From contig VCCP01000003.1 of the NCBI GenBank assembly GCA_005765155.1, positions 2,852,001-2,916,000 on the forward strand: 64,000 nucleotides of DNA, in the 5' to 3' direction. The DNA is from Zelopaecilomyces penicillatus. Lineage: Eukaryota; Ascomycota; Sordariomycetes; Hypocreales; Pseudodiploosporaceae. The notes under the pieces were generated by a model, which saw nothing but the letters and a program-made list of their open reading frames with translations, searched no databases and was not told where the DNA came from. How positions within the stretch are numbered: the stretch's first letter is position 1; every line of letters begins with the position of its first letter. Made by a program: the position numbers and the translations under genes. Below are positions 1 to 12,038 of the stretch, piece after piece.

Positions 1-1
1 C

Positions 2-1597
2 CTGGTCCAGGGCGAACGAGATGTGGTGGAAGCTTACGACTCCTTTTCGGTAGGCCTCAAGGCGCGCTCTGAGGGTTTGGAGGCACATCATCCTGTCATC
101 ATGGTTCCCGGAGTCATCTCTACCGGTCTCGAATCATGGGGGACCGCAAATATTTCAAGGCCATATTTTAGAAAGCGGCTATGGGGAAGCTGGACTATGA
201 TGAAAGCTTTAGTCCTCGACAAGGAGGTGTGGAAAAAACATATCATGCTTGACAAACGCACGGGACTTGATCCACCGATGGTCAAACTTCGAGCGGCACA
301 GGGGTTTGACGCGACTGACTTCTTCATCACGGGCTACTGGATATGGAGCAAAATATTTGAGAACCTGGCGACAATTGGTTATGACCCGACAAACTCCTAC
401 ACTGCTGCATACGACTGGCGGCTATCCTACCCTAATCTTGAGATTAGAGATCAGTATTTCTCTCGGTTAAAGTCATACATCGAAACAGCGGTGGCGTTTG
501 AGGGGAAGAAAGTGGTGTTGGCCTCCCACAGTATGGGAAGTCAAGTTACATTTTACTTTTTTCACTGGGTTCAATCCGAAAAGGGTGGTCGCGGTGGAGA
601 TGACTGGGTAGACCAGCACATTGATTCCTGGATCAATATCAGTGGTTGCATGCTGGGAGCTGTAAAAGATTTGACGGCAGTCCTATCGGGTGAAATGCGA
701 GATACGGCTCAGTTGAATGCCGTGGCAATATATGGGCTAGAGAAATTCTTGAGCAGAGAGGAGAGGGCTGAGATATTCAGAGCAATGCCGGGTATTTCGT
801 CAATGCTTCCTCTTGGAGGTAATGCTGTGTGGGGAGATCTGAACTGGGCACCTGATGATCTACCTGGACAATCGCTGTCCTACGGGTCGCTGCTAAACTT
901 CAGAGTTGGCGCAAACTGGACGACTCCAGACCGAAACTTGACAGTTGATGCCTCGATGCAGTATCTCTTCAATACTACGGAAGACTGGTATCAGGATCAA
1001 ATCAAACATGCTTATTCTCACGGCGTGGCTCACACGGCGGCGGAGGTAGAAGCCAACGAAAATGACCCGTCAAAATGGATCAATCCACTTGAAACCAGAC
1101 TTCCTCGGGCGCCTAACCTGAAGATTTATTGTTTTTATGGCGTTGGGAAACCAACAGAACGGGCCTACTATTACCGCGCTCCAGACCAGCCCATGTTGAC
1201 CAATCTCAACATCACTATTGACACGGGCTTTACTGAGGGAGATGTAGATCATGGCGTGATCTTGGGAGAGGGAGATGGTACAGTCAACCTGTTGAGTACA
1301 GGCTACATGTGTAATCGAGGTTGGCATATGAAACGATACAATCCTTCAGGTTCGAAGGTCACAGTGGTGGAAATGCCACATGAGCCAGATAGGTTTAGTC
1401 CGCGAGGAGGACCTAACACGGCAGATCATGTCGACATTCTGGGACGACAGAACCTGAATGAATTGGTTCTTAGAGTCGCGGCTGGCAAGGGTAATACCAT
1501 CACTGACTACGTTGTCAGCAACATTCAGGACTACGCTGCCAAGGTCAAGGTTTTCGATGAGGACAATGAGAACGGCAGCGGCCCAGGCTCGTCCTAG
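2..1597 (+). CDS. LRO1: Phospholipid:diacylglycerol acyltransferase (PDAT), 5'-truncated by window edge
   Basis: C-terminal part of an ER acyltransferase of the LCAT/PDAT family, which moves an acyl chain from a phospholipid to diacylglycerol to make triacylglycerol. The reading frame is already open at base 2, upstream of the first start-like codon (GTG at 23), so the N-terminus and its membrane anchor lie outside the window. Family marks seen: an oxyanion-loop motif PGVISTGLESWG near bases 107-150; the nucleophile elbow SHSMG (Ser codon 530-532); the acid in GDGTVNL near 1273; and the histidine in ADHVDI near 1423. This is a complete Ser-Asp-His triad. No intron is needed after base 2. TAG stop at 1595-1597. 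The family assignment is strong; PDAT rather than plain LCAT is favoured by the long fungal-type inserts and the SHSMG context. Confidence 0.93.
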   Translation: MVQGERDVVEAYDSFSVGLKARSEGLEAHHPVIMVPGVISTGLESWGTANISRPYFRKRLWGSWTMMKALVLDKEVWKKHIMLDKRTGLDPPMVKLRAAQGFDATDFFITGYWIWSKIFENLATIGYDPTNSYTAAYDWRLSYPNLEIRDQYFSRLKSYIETAVAFEGKKVVLASHSMGSQVTFYFFHWVQSEKGGRGGDDWVDQHIDSWINISGCMLGAVKDLTAVLSGEMRDTAQLNAVAIYGLEKFLSREERAEIFRAMPGISSMLPLGGNAVWGDLNWAPDDLPGQSLSYGSLLNFRVGANWTTPDRNLTVDASMQYLFNTTEDWYQDQIKHAYSHGVAHTAAEVEANENDPSKWINPLETRLPRAPNLKIYCFYGVGKPTERAYYYRAPDQPMLTNLNITIDTGFTEGDVDHGVILGEGDGTVNLLSTGYMCNRGWHMKRYNPSGSKVTVVEMPHEPDRFSPRGGPNTADHVDILGRQNLNELVLRVAAGKGNTITDYVVSNIQDYAAKVKVFDEDNENGSGPGSS

Positions 1598-2512
1598 TAT
1601 TGCTTCTCTTTACTCAACTTTTCACATTTGTCTTGATGGTCCTGCTGTACTGGCGTATTGAGAGTTTGGCGTTTGGCGCGGTGGAAATCAGAGGTCTCAA
1701 TGAAAGTGGCGGCGTTGCTTGTTTTTTTTTGTGGTATTATTACTTTGTTTATACCCATTTCTGGTAGAGATAAGAACAGCATGAGTCGGTAGTTCTAAAA
1801 ATAATTATTTTGTCCAGCCTCCACCAGAAAACCTAATCAAATTTGCAGTACACTGTTATATGTGCAAGCATATGACAGAACGGAGAGCGGCGGTGTGATG
1901 GGAAGAACTTATTATGACCCGAGACTGAAACAGGATGAACATTGCGCTCTCACAGTCGACTGTTGCACATTACCTTCTCAGGCATCTGTAGCAGTGTCGA
2001 AGTCAAAGTTCAAGGCAGTACCACAGTACATACTACTAGCTAGTACCTAAGATATCTGTAAGTAGGTAGGTAGGTACAGGTATGTACAGGTATGTAATAA
2101 TTATTCACTAAGGTAATGATTAAACGAAATGGAGTGCGTTTCGTTGCAGCTTTGTATGTACAAAAGTATTTCTCTATTTTGCTATTTCATCTTCTTACTT
2201 GTGGGGGGATTCCAGCTGTAAGTCACTGGAAGACGCTTGTCGATACTGGTGGCCTCACGGCAACACCAACTATCCAGCTTTGACGGTCATTTTACCCCAC
2301 ACATCCACCCGTCTACTCAACCTCCCACCACTGGACAGTAACGTTCTCGCTATTGTTGACGCAGACCCATTATCCGCCTCTCTTGACTCGACGCAGCTTG
2401 ACGAGCCCCAATTACTTAACTTGTTTTCGTTACTTTCGCCACATTTCTCCCGGGTTACGTTCTAGCGCGGACCAGATGCCGTCGTTGCCACGTGCCCTTC
2501 GACCCAGGAATT
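1598..2512. other. Intergenic, PDAT 3' side to LDB17 5' side
   Basis: No coding sequence recognised. A tandem-like TAGG/GGTA block with repeated GGTATGTACA units lies at about 2029-2095. Short open frames here have no recognisable composition or start context. Confidence 0.6.
2029..2095. repeat. GGTA/TAGG motif cluster
   Basis: Contains a run of AGGTAGGTAGGTA followed by two GGTATGTACA copies and flanking TAGTACCTA. It belongs to a short motif family that recurs only in the spacers of this window. Confidence 0.6.
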
Positions 2513-4162
2513 ATGGCAGACATCGATGAGGCGTCGTTCTCTGAGGACGAGGAGCGACTATGGGCCGGTTGGTGTTTGGGCGGGCCAAGCCGAAACGCAT
2601 CAAAGTGCTGACACTCCATCAGAACTTGACAAGTGCCTATCGACACGATGCGACAGCCACGAGTCCATTGACGACGTCCTGCGCACCTGGCTCGACCTAA
2701 CAACGAAGCTCCGCAATCAGCTGCTCGAGTCACACGAGGAGGTTTTGATATGCTCTCAGATGCTGCTGGATAGCCATGTGTTCCAACAGAACAAGGAATA
2801 CGTCCGTACACAAATTATCCACAGTCTTCTGCAGGAGGACGACGCAGGCCCGCTACATGCAATAGCAACTTTACTTCTCCTCGACGGCCAGAGAGAGGGG
2901 TCGACGTTTCCACGCATGGTTTCCGAGGCTTGTTTTCCACGTTTGTTAGAGCTCATCAATACCCGACAATTTGACGAAGACCCACGTCTACACCGGTTTT
3001 TGCTTCAACTCATGTATGAGATGTCACGTATGGAGCGGCTCGGGGTGGATGACCTGGCTTTGGCGGATGATGCCTTCATCCATCGACTCTTTCATATCAT
3101 TGAAGGAGTGTCTGACGACGTTCATGATCCATATCACTATCCAACTATTAGGGTCCTGGTAAGTTACAGACTGCTACTTTGATCGTAACGAGGAGTGGAG
3201 TCACAAATCTTTTACGCTTGACTAACATATTTTAGCTTGTGTTGAATGAACAGTATATGCTCGCATCAACTGATTCTGCCACCAACCCAGAGCTCGCGAT
3301 GGAAACATTGACAAATCGAATTGTCAAGTGTTTAAGTCTTCATGGACCACAGTTCAGGACATTCGGGGAAAACCTTATATTGCTATTGAACAGGGAGACA
3401 GAGACATCTTTACAGTTGCTTATTTTGAAGCTATTATATCTGCTTTTCACCACCACAGCAACTTATGAATATTTTTACACAAACGACTTGCGCGTTCTGT
3501 TGGACGTTATTATTCGCAATTTGATGGACTTGCCTGATGAGAGAATATCACTACGACATACGTATCTCCGTGTTCTCTATCCTCTGCTGGCACACACACA
3601 ACTCAATCAACCACCACACTACAAAAGGGAGGAAGTAATCCGACTCCTCAAGATACTACGCGGCTCACACAACGTCCACTTTGCACCAGCAGATGAAACC
3701 ACGTTGCGGCTCGTTGAACGAGTGGCCAGGGTAAGTTGGCTGGAAGGCGAGAAAGAGGATGGAGCTTTCTCGGGACAGGTCGAGGTTGCCCGTAAGCTGT
3801 TGGGTATTAGCCTCTCTCAAACGCAATCATCTAGCAGTGTGAGCGTTGGCGACGTTGCTGCGGTGACGGAAAGGCCAGGCATTCAAACACCCAGCCGCCA
3901 TGTAGAGAACAAAGCGACGGGGAAGAATGATACGATTGAGTCGAAGCCGATACTACCCATAAGCAGATCCAAAAAGCCTCTTCCCGATATTCCTACCCAC
4001 CGGCATGGGGTCCCATTTGTGTCGGTGGCCAAACTGCATACCAATGGCGGCGAAGCGGCGAGAAAAATTCCGCCGAAAGCACCTCCCCCAAGACGGTGGG
4101 GGAAAACGAAAGCTGTTGAGAAGACATCTTCTGATCCTATTGAGGAGGGGACGTCCGAGTGA
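2513..4162 (+). CDS. LDB17: Ldb17/Dip1 (SPIN90 family) endocytic actin regulator
   Basis: Three exons: 2513-2567, 2623-3158 and 3236-4162, giving 505 aa. Splicing the 55-bp intron 2568-2622 (GTTGGT donor, CTGAC branch, CAG) joins an acidic start (MADIDEASFSEDEE) to ELDKCL in frame. The second intron, 3159-3235, has GTAAGT, CTAAC and TTTAG. The body is the alpha-helical leucine-rich SPIN90/Ldb17 domain (often listed as DUF2013), with motifs such as LLLLDGQREG and FGENLILLLNRE. The tail is proline-rich (KKPLPDIP and PPKAPPPRRW), typical SH3 ligands. Family knowledge: these proteins activate Arp2/3 to seed the first linear actin filaments at cortical patches during endocytosis. A GTAAGT-like site near 3731 is read through because the continuing frame matches the family. 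Confidence in family and splicing is high. Confidence 0.9.
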
Positions 4163-6627
4163 GGATATGTTGAATTGCACTTTAGCGGATGCTGTTTTTA
4201 CTTCTCTTTTTTTTTAAAAAAAACTAACACGATGAACAATGGATAGCAAGGGTACCATTCTCGTAAAAGAAACTATAGGCTGGCATGAACTCTGGATGGT
4301 TCCGAAACAAATCTTTGCTTTGTTTGGGCTAGGAGGTTGGATTGGGAGTACAACCACCAACAAGAAATATGCTGTTGCGAGGATATTGGACTTGCACGCA
4401 GAGTTGCCAAGTTTTCTAGGTTCTAGGAGTTTGGAGTAATCACCGAATGGGTTTTGGCAGTGTGTTATCAGAGACTGGAGAACAAGCACTTCGGTCACAA
4501 AGCTGTGCGTTTGGGGAGTTAGACCATACCAGATTAGTGTACTATAATCGTTTGTTTTCCAATATAGGTACTAGTTCGCCTTTCCGTCCTTAAACCGGAT
4601 CGGCGCAACTTGCAGATCATTTGACGAGCTAACTACTAAGAGTATTACTACAAGTATTACATACTTCGGGGGGGTGGGTGATCCTGAACGGGGAGGCTTG
4701 GGGCACAATGGCCGGGCAGCAGCCATGTCGGCCGGTCCAGCATCGCGGATCCGGTCCTGCATGGTGGTTAGAGTAGGTTGAATAAATGGGGGATGGGATG
4801 CACGTTGATGGCCAAGCAGAAGAAACCCCATATGAGACGTTGTACGGTGAAACAATGTGCCCAAGGATGATGATGTTTGCATGTACCGGTACACTGTACG
4901 TCTGTGGTCTGTGTTGATATCATTATGGCACCACGATGACCCAAACAAGCTGTTTTGTATTGACGACAATCTTCTTGAACAAACTGGCCCAGGAAAGTCA
5001 CATTCTCGATAACTCCAATCATAATCCATGATACAGGTGTTTTTTAGACACAATCTTAACTTGATGGTTCAAGGGCTCTAGTGTGACGGCCAGTGCCGGG
5101 GATGGAGTGATTAAGGTGGTGGAGATTGGCATGGATGCATTGGAGATTCAGGGCCCTGCCTACTAAGGTACCTTAGGTACCTACTATTACAAGTACGACT
5201 AAGGCACTAAGGTACAGAAGCTACTCAACTCTTTATCCTAAGCACAAATACTTGGAAACCCTTCTTCTTTGCCGAATGATTCCTCCAAGCCCATCTAACT
5301 CAAAAGACAGGCTTCAGAAAATGGAACATATCTAAGAAAAGGAAGGCAGCCCAATGCAAGGCCAAGTGGTAGAATTGTAGGACCGAAATCACCGTACATA
5401 GATGCTATGTAGAAGCGGGGATTAGGAGGGAGTGGAGTGCTTGGGTTTTGGAAGTGTGGGTGGGGGAGGCGGCGTAGCTTGTAGTGCAGACCTTGATTTG
5501 GGGATGAACTGGTTACGTCATTGCTGGGCAACGGGATGCATGGACGATACTAAGTGACAGCGGATATCGCATCGCCCGAAAGACAGATCCACCCACTTGC
5601 TACGCCGGTGCAGGTATTGGGTTCCAATTGATACAGAACAAAGATGGGCATCGATGCTAATAGTTGGCTTTCTTAGGTCCATTCCGGGGGAGGTGTGTAT
5701 GAAGGTCAGAGATGGACGCAGGAACATGGCATGGAGGGACGATGACGACAGCTGAGCAGCAAAATCACACCTGTGCTTGTCCATGCTATTCATCACAAAG
5801 GGAGTACCTGTAAGTGTACTCCCCGTAACTGCCATCCCTTCAAGATACAATACCTACCGTAGCCTTTTTCTTTCCTTCTAATCGTCATTGCCCAACACGC
5901 GCACCTCAAAGCCTCACAGCCTCATAGCCTCACAGACACCCAGGTAGGACACTCATCAGCGTCGTCGTCGCCGTGGAGAGGCGCAAAGGCCGCCAGGTGG
6001 GTGGTGCAAGGCACTGCAAGGCCCACATTAGCTCCCTGGCCAAGTCTCACTTGTGGTCGTGCCATTGCGTCAACACTAGCAGACCATTATCCATCATCCA
6101 GCAGCGCTGTTGGCCTTGGTGTAATTACTCCATACCTACCTAGCCCAGGTTCTCCCCCTCGGCTGCCTCCCCAAAACCCCCAAGCTCCCGTTCCCTAGGT
6201 GCATCAAATATCCTTACATCATCCACCAACAAGTTGATAAGATTCCAACCCACCTTCAAGTGCGAATATTTGTGTGCAGCATCTGCATTTGTACAACAGA
6301 CGAGTACTCTTCGTCACGATATATTATACCAATTTGTCTGAAATCTCGACTGCAGGCTGCTTCTCTGCCCCCCTCCGTCTCTCCCTCCCTTCATAATCCA
6401 CCTGTCCGTCTATTCACATATTCGCCGACTGTTCAATCCCTCAACTTTACCTATACAGTACGAACAAAGTCTTGGACCCGTAATTGTTTGCAGTGTCTCT
6501 GTCTTGGATTTTGCACGGCCAAACCGTGTGGCTCAGGCCGTCACTAATTATTACACAGTATTTTTTGTCCCAGGAGTCCATTTCCCTACGCATACCTGCG
6601 CTCTGATATAACAGCGCCACCTCCACC
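4163..6627. other. Long intergenic region and SLM1 leader
   Basis: About 2.5 kb without a supportable gene. Open frames (for example 160 codons at 4571-5053 minus) show no domain or splicing logic. The part near 6200-6627 is CA/CT-rich with a pyrimidine tract at about 6360-6400 and reads like a long 5' leader of the following gene. A palindromic GGTACC cluster sits at 5158-5214. Confidence 0.6.
5158..5214. repeat. GGTACC palindrome cluster
   Basis: Contains a perfect 14-bp palindrome CTAAGGTACCTTAG (5163-5176) overlapping a perfect 10-bp palindrome TAGGTACCTA (5174-5183), then further CTAAGGYAC-type units to 5214. Confidence 0.7.
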
Positions 6628-9443
6628 ATGGAGCCGCAGCCCCGGACCCAGTCCCAGTCCTCATTGCATCACCACTTGTCTGCCAATTCTGCCGACTTTC
6701 AACAACCCCAATCTAACCCCAACGACGGTGGCAATCCTTCTCAGGCATATCACCCCGATCAGCAGAGACCGCCACAGCATTTGATCCCACCCTCTGGTCG
6801 CTTCACTGAAGAGTGGGACGCCAGCCAGCGAGGCAGCTCACTTTTGGACGGTCGCCGTGGCTTCGGCTCTGGCTCTGCCTCTGGCTCTGCCTCCGGCACC
6901 CTCACCATGCAGCGCTCCAACTCTGCCCACAGCTATGCCGCTGGCGACGACCAGCAGCTCCCATTGAGGGGCGGCACTCTCAAGAAACGATCATCCATGC
7001 GTCGCGCCTCCAGTCTCGGCCGCTCTAGTAGTCGGCGTAGCACCAGAGCCGGCAGTGTCAAAAGCCTTGCCCTCCAGTCTGCATCGGATCCTGATGAGGC
7101 TCACAGCGCGTTTTACTGCCCCGTTCCTACCTCCGGATCGCCTACAGAGATCCTCGTCAACAGGTTTCAAAGTCAGTTAACCGACTCGTTCCCCTATTCT
7201 TTGTCCCCTCCCCCCCCAAGAGTTGAGGCTAACAGCTATTTACATCAACAGCCTGGAGAAAAGTTCTCAAGGATCTCATTACCTACTATCGCGAAATCCA
7301 ATCCCATTATGAGCATAGATCCAAGGCTCTAGTAAAGCTTGCCAATGTCGCCAACAATATCGCCACCCCGCCAAGCTTCCTCAAGTCAGCCGGTATCGAC
7401 GATGCTCTTCAATTTCTCCGCACCTACAACAAGAATGCCATTGTTGAGGCAAATAAAGCCAAGGAAATCGAGTCAGATGTTATTCTCGCCCTCATGGGTC
7501 TGAAGAGTGATTTGCAACAAAAGATCAAAGAGATAAAGCATCTATCGGGAGATTTCAAAAGCTCTGTCAGTAAGGAAATGGACAACACTGCAAAGGCTGT
7601 TCGCTCGCTTGCCGATGTGCTGGAGAAAAACGAAACAGATGCTTCGTCCACCACTGGGAAGCAGGATCCGTACTTGCTTCGGCTGGCAGTGGACCGCCAG
7701 GTCGAGCGACAAATGGACGAAGAAAATTACCTGCATCAAGTAAGAAGCCACACCTCTGATCTCCCCCATCCTGCACTTGTCAGGTTTAATTCTGGCCCCA
7801 ACAACTGGTATGACACACACTTACACTGATCAAAACAGGCACACCTCAATCTTGAGGGCTCAGGTCGCGAACTTGAGTCTATTGTGGTTGGAGAAATCCA
7901 AAAAGCATATAATGCTTACGCTGGAATTCTGAAGCGCGAAGCGGATAACGCATACGGCGTGGTTGAAGAGCTCCGTGACGGACCAATTGCCATGCCAAAG
8001 GATCAGGAATGGATTCACTTCGTCACTCATGATGATCGAGTTGTTGACCCCACCATCCCCCTTCGATCGTCAGACCAGATCCATTATCCTGGTCAAGACC
8101 ACGTTGCTGCCCAAGAAATTCGTGCAGGCTTGCTGGAGCGCAAGAGCAAGTATCTCAAGAGCTACACAGCAGGCTGGTGCGTCTCACTCACTCTGAAATA
8201 TGTTCCTTGACACCTCATTGCCTTGTCATTGTCAATTTACTAATCATGTTTTTTTACTTGTAGGTATGTACTTTCTACAACTCATCTTCACGAATTCAAG
8301 TCAGCAGACAAGGTACAGGCTCCGGTCATGTCACTGTATCTGCCAGATCAGAAATTGGGATCCCATTCGAATGAGGGAGGATCGTCCAACAAATTTGTCC
8401 TGAAGGGGCGACAGACAGGCACTATGCACCGGGGTCACACCTGGGTTTTCCGAGCTGAAAGCCACGATACCATGATGGCTTGGTATGAAGATATCAAGGC
8501 TTTGACGGAGAAAACGCCCGAGGAGCGGACTCAGTTTGTGCGTTCACACTCGCAGCGTAGAAGCATGAGCCAGTCATCTCGCCGGTCCGCCAGCAGCGAC
8601 GGCCTCGATGAGGATGATGATGAGCCCTTTTCGGCAAAACAAGAAGATGTCAACCCAGGCCCACGCCCCGAGTTGGTGACACGACGCTCTCAACCAGGTG
8701 GGCGGTTTCCATCCGATATACAAGTCAATGCACAGCGAGGCTTACAGACACCTCAATCGCCGTCTAGCGTAAGCTCCGGTCCAGAACAGCACTCCTCGGA
8801 TGCCCAGGTGATTGCTGCCGCGGGGGCCTTACCTGGTGCGGACACTGCGGCATATGCGGCTGAGGGAACTAGGCAGGACTACGAACATCACGTTGGATAT
8901 GGAAGCAACGGACAGACTCCAATGGAGGATATTTCCTCACAAGCCGCAATCGCCAATCGTCAGGCTCACTACGACGGTGTGAACCCATACACAAGTGAAC
9001 CCTTGCAGCACGCACACACAACCCCCCATGGAAGCGGCAGCCACCATGGTCAGGGGGTTTACGTCGCTCCTATAACTCTACCGCAAACGTTTGAAGAGCC
9101 AGTGTTGGTACCTGACACTGGAACGGGACAGCCGTCACACAACCATCAGGAAGGAAAAGGCTCTTATAGTGATGGTGCCTCTCAGATAACTGAACCAGGT
9201 CAAATGTATGGGGCGGAGCAATCCGAAAAAGGAGAGATTGAAGGTATCCACATCTCTCATGTTCCCAATGGTGCAGCCCTACCACTTTTTTCAGAGGCAG
9301 ATACTGCAGCTCACGCAAGATTTGTGGATGCATCACTAGCCAACAACAAAGACAACAAGCCCGTGCGGCCGTCTGAACAAAGGACTAACAGCACAGCAAC
9401 AATTTCCAATTTGCCAATTCCTGGAGGTTACCCCAAAACCTAA
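6628..9443 (+). CDS. SLM1: Slm1/Slm2-type F-BAR and PH domain protein
   Basis: Four exons: 6628-7171, 7252-7739, 7839-8176 and 8264-9443, giving 849 aa. The start ATG has a strong context (CACCATGG). After a Ser/Gln-rich N-terminus comes a helical F-BAR-like region starting at the first junction (FQ-TWRKVLKDLI, about residue 180) and rich in Lys/Glu heptads to about 440. A PH domain follows (about 440-540: KYLKSYTAGWYVLSTTHLHEF, interrupted by intron 3, ending DTMMAWYEDIKAL). The tail of about 300 residues is low-complexity, with an acidic patch and a final PIPGGYPKT. Intron 8177-8263 has a clear TTACTAAT branch. Family knowledge: Slm proteins bind PI(4,5)P2 and TORC2, and act in actin organisation, eisosomes and calcineurin signalling. 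All three junctions restore a continuous domain. Confidence 0.92.
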
Positions 9444-10442
9444 TTGCTTTGTCATATTCTCCCTCTTTCGCATGTATTGTACCCCTGTGTTCTCCTTTCA
9501 CAGCTTTATAAGCCTAGGAAAAGTGGATTCGAATCGCCTGGCTTTTAGTGTGGATGTGTAAAGTAAAGCACAAAAATTGGGGAGGCGGGTTCGAGGCGTA
9601 TGTTCTGTGGGATTGTGTCGGACCGTTAGCGGATGGATTGCCAACTCTCGCGGTTCTATTTTTACCCGCTGTTGTATGTTTGTCTTGGTGATGCACCTTC
9701 ACTCTCTTTATCCTCCTTGGGTAGATAGCAATGCATTTCATTTTTTTTTTCAAGATTTGTAGAACTGCCCAGAGTTAGTATCATCAAAGTCATTAGAGGT
9801 CCTTGTGACTCCAGATATGCTAAGAAGTCTGGCTAAGAGCTTTGTCTGACAGTCAGTAGGATGGGCGAATCCATTTGCATTTTATATCGGAATAACTATA
9901 ATGGATATTTAGCTGCCTTGCTCTAGTAACTATACTTCGTAACTACCTCGGATTTATTATATCAAATAAGTATCAAACAAATACTGGTTGCAGACTTTTC
10001 ATGAGCAGAAGTCTTGGAACCACCAACTCTTTACAGGAAGGCAGCAAGGTCGGGATTAAAAACCTACCTAGTATTAGTAGTAGTATTACCACAGGTGAGA
10101 GAACATACCGCTAAAGATACAGCAAACAAGCTGTTCAGGTACGTACTTAAAAGTATTTTCGGATCCCTCCCCGCACCCACATCCTCGCCAGAACATTAAT
10201 CCGAATCATCCAATCAGAGGTTGCGGGTCGACAAGCTTCTCAGAAAACTTCACACGAGCGCTTGAAAAATCCAAAGCGACCGACACTGCTCCGGAACGAC
10301 GAATTCGAATTGCCCGAACGGCAAAACATCAATTGGCTTCTTCCCCATACACCCAGGAAGCTTTTTGCGCGCGGCACGGAGGCGCAATTATTTGAGCAAC
10401 AAACCCGACTCAACGTCACGCACAAACACACACAAAAAAAAA
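9444..10442. other. Intergenic, SLM1 to GAR1
   Basis: No gene seen. A CA-rich stretch ending in a run of A just before the GAR1 start looks like its 5' leader. Confidence 0.6.
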
Positions 10443-11339
10443 ATGTCTTTCCGAGGAGGATCTCGTGGCGGTGGTGGCCGTGGCGGTCGAGGTGGATTTG
10501 GTGGACGTGGAGGGTTCCAGCAGAGGGATATGGGACCGCCAGCTACGGTGATAGGTACGCAATCAGAATTGGATTTTCCTTCAAAGGATTTGTGAGGAGA
10601 GCCTCGGCTGTGGATGCCTCTCGGCGCGGCTTCTGCTCAGCGCAGGCACCTTGTCTGATTATACCATCCTCTCTATGCATACAAAGGATGGAAGCAGCAG
10701 CCTGGGCAAGGAAAAAAACACGAGATTTGGAAAAGACACATCAAGTAGCAGGAGTAATTGGCTAACTTTTGACTTTACTTGGTCACTACAGAAATGGGAA
10801 AGTTCATTCATGCCTGCGAGGGTGAGATGGTATGCGAGTCCATCAACCCCAAGATCCCGCACTTCAACGCGCAAATCTTCCTCGAGAATAAGACATCCGT
10901 CGGCAAGGTGGATGAAGTTCTCGGCCCCATCAACCAGGTCTTTTTCACCATAAAACCTACCGAGGGTATTCAGGCTACCAGCTTCAAGGAGGGCGACAAG
11001 TTCTATATCTCTGGCGAGAAGCTCCTGCCGCTCGACAAATTCCTTCCCAAGCCCAAGCCCCTAGCCGGTGCACCCAAGCCCAAGCGTGCTGGAGGCGGTC
11101 GTGGTGGTCCTCGCGGCGGTGCCCGTGGTGGTTTCGGTGGCCGCGGCGGCCGTGGCGGCTTCTCTTCCAGGGGAGGCAGTGGTGGTTTCGGTGGTCGCGG
11201 TGGTAGCGGTGGCTTCTCTCGAGGCGGCGGTCGCGGAGGTGGTTTCGGCGGCCGTGGAGGCAGTGGAGGCTTCTCCCGGGGTGGTGGTGGTGGAGGTGGT
11301 GGTCGGGGGCGCGGTGGCTTCAGCAGAGGAGGTCGATAA
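10443..11339 (+). CDS. GAR1: H/ACA snoRNP subunit Gar1
   Basis: Two exons: 10443-10554 and 10792-11339, giving 219 aa. The join [16 protein letters not shown] restores the Gar1 core. That core has the beta-barrel segments [28 protein letters not shown] and [14 protein letters not shown], and is flanked on both sides by glycine/arginine-rich (RGG) arms: about 24 residues at the N-terminus and about 90 at the C-terminus. Family knowledge: Gar1 binds the Cbf5 pseudouridine synthase in the nucleolus and promotes turnover in rRNA pseudouridylation and pre-rRNA processing; RGG arms are usually arginine-methylated. The 237-bp intron is much longer than the other introns here. Identity is certain from the core and architecture. 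Confidence 0.96.
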
Positions 11340-12038
11340 AGACAGACGACTGACCACTGTTGCTTGGGGGCATTCTACGTGGTTTCATGCCTGACTCAGA
11401 AGGCTAGGGACGAATGGGTGACGATTTGTAGAGGTTCATGTGTCCAAGGGCCATGGCGTTTGAAGGTTCCGGTTTTGTTTCAATATTTTTTTAGTAGTGC
11501 AATGTGTTCCTACGTTGATCTGGGCAGGCTTCACTCGTTTGAATAGGTGTCCATGTAGTCAAAACGAGCCATCCTTTTACCTTAACATAGAACGTACCAC
11601 ACTGAACAATGCTGCAATAAGGATGCCATTGCTGTAGGTCACATATCATGGCATCTCATCCGTCTTTCCTGCTATAACTCCGAGGAGCCAAAACGGGACT
11701 ATTGCCGAAATCAAGCTTGCACGGGGTTCTTCAAGTTATGTGAGTATGGACTGGAAGCATGACCAAGGACGTTAACGAATAATAGCATTTACTGTGCCCA
11801 TTGCATTCATTGATATTCTTGTGTTCTATGATCCGCCATGTACTTCCAATTTTCGTCACCACCATCTCAGTGAAAAGACGTGCCAAGGTATCTATCTACT
11901 GCTGCTCCTCCTACCGCTACCGCTACTGCTGTTGTCCATAATTCATAACGTTGAGAAACTCTGGCTTATGTCCTTGAGAGCCGGCGTTGAGGCCAAGACC
12001 GGACTTGATATGAAACAATGTCCTAATGGGGTCCCTCT
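11340..12038. other. Convergent 3' spacer, GAR1 / CHO1
   Basis: About 700 bp between two gene 3' ends. It should contain both terminators; no coding signal is seen. Confidence 0.6.

Noticed and set aside
4571..5053. 160-codon minus-strand open frame
   Set aside because: No conserved pattern, no promoter or splice logic, and atypical composition; probably chance.
11080..11336. Tandem repeat at the GAR1 3' end as a separate repeat element
   Set aside because: It is the coding sequence for the normal C-terminal RGG arm.
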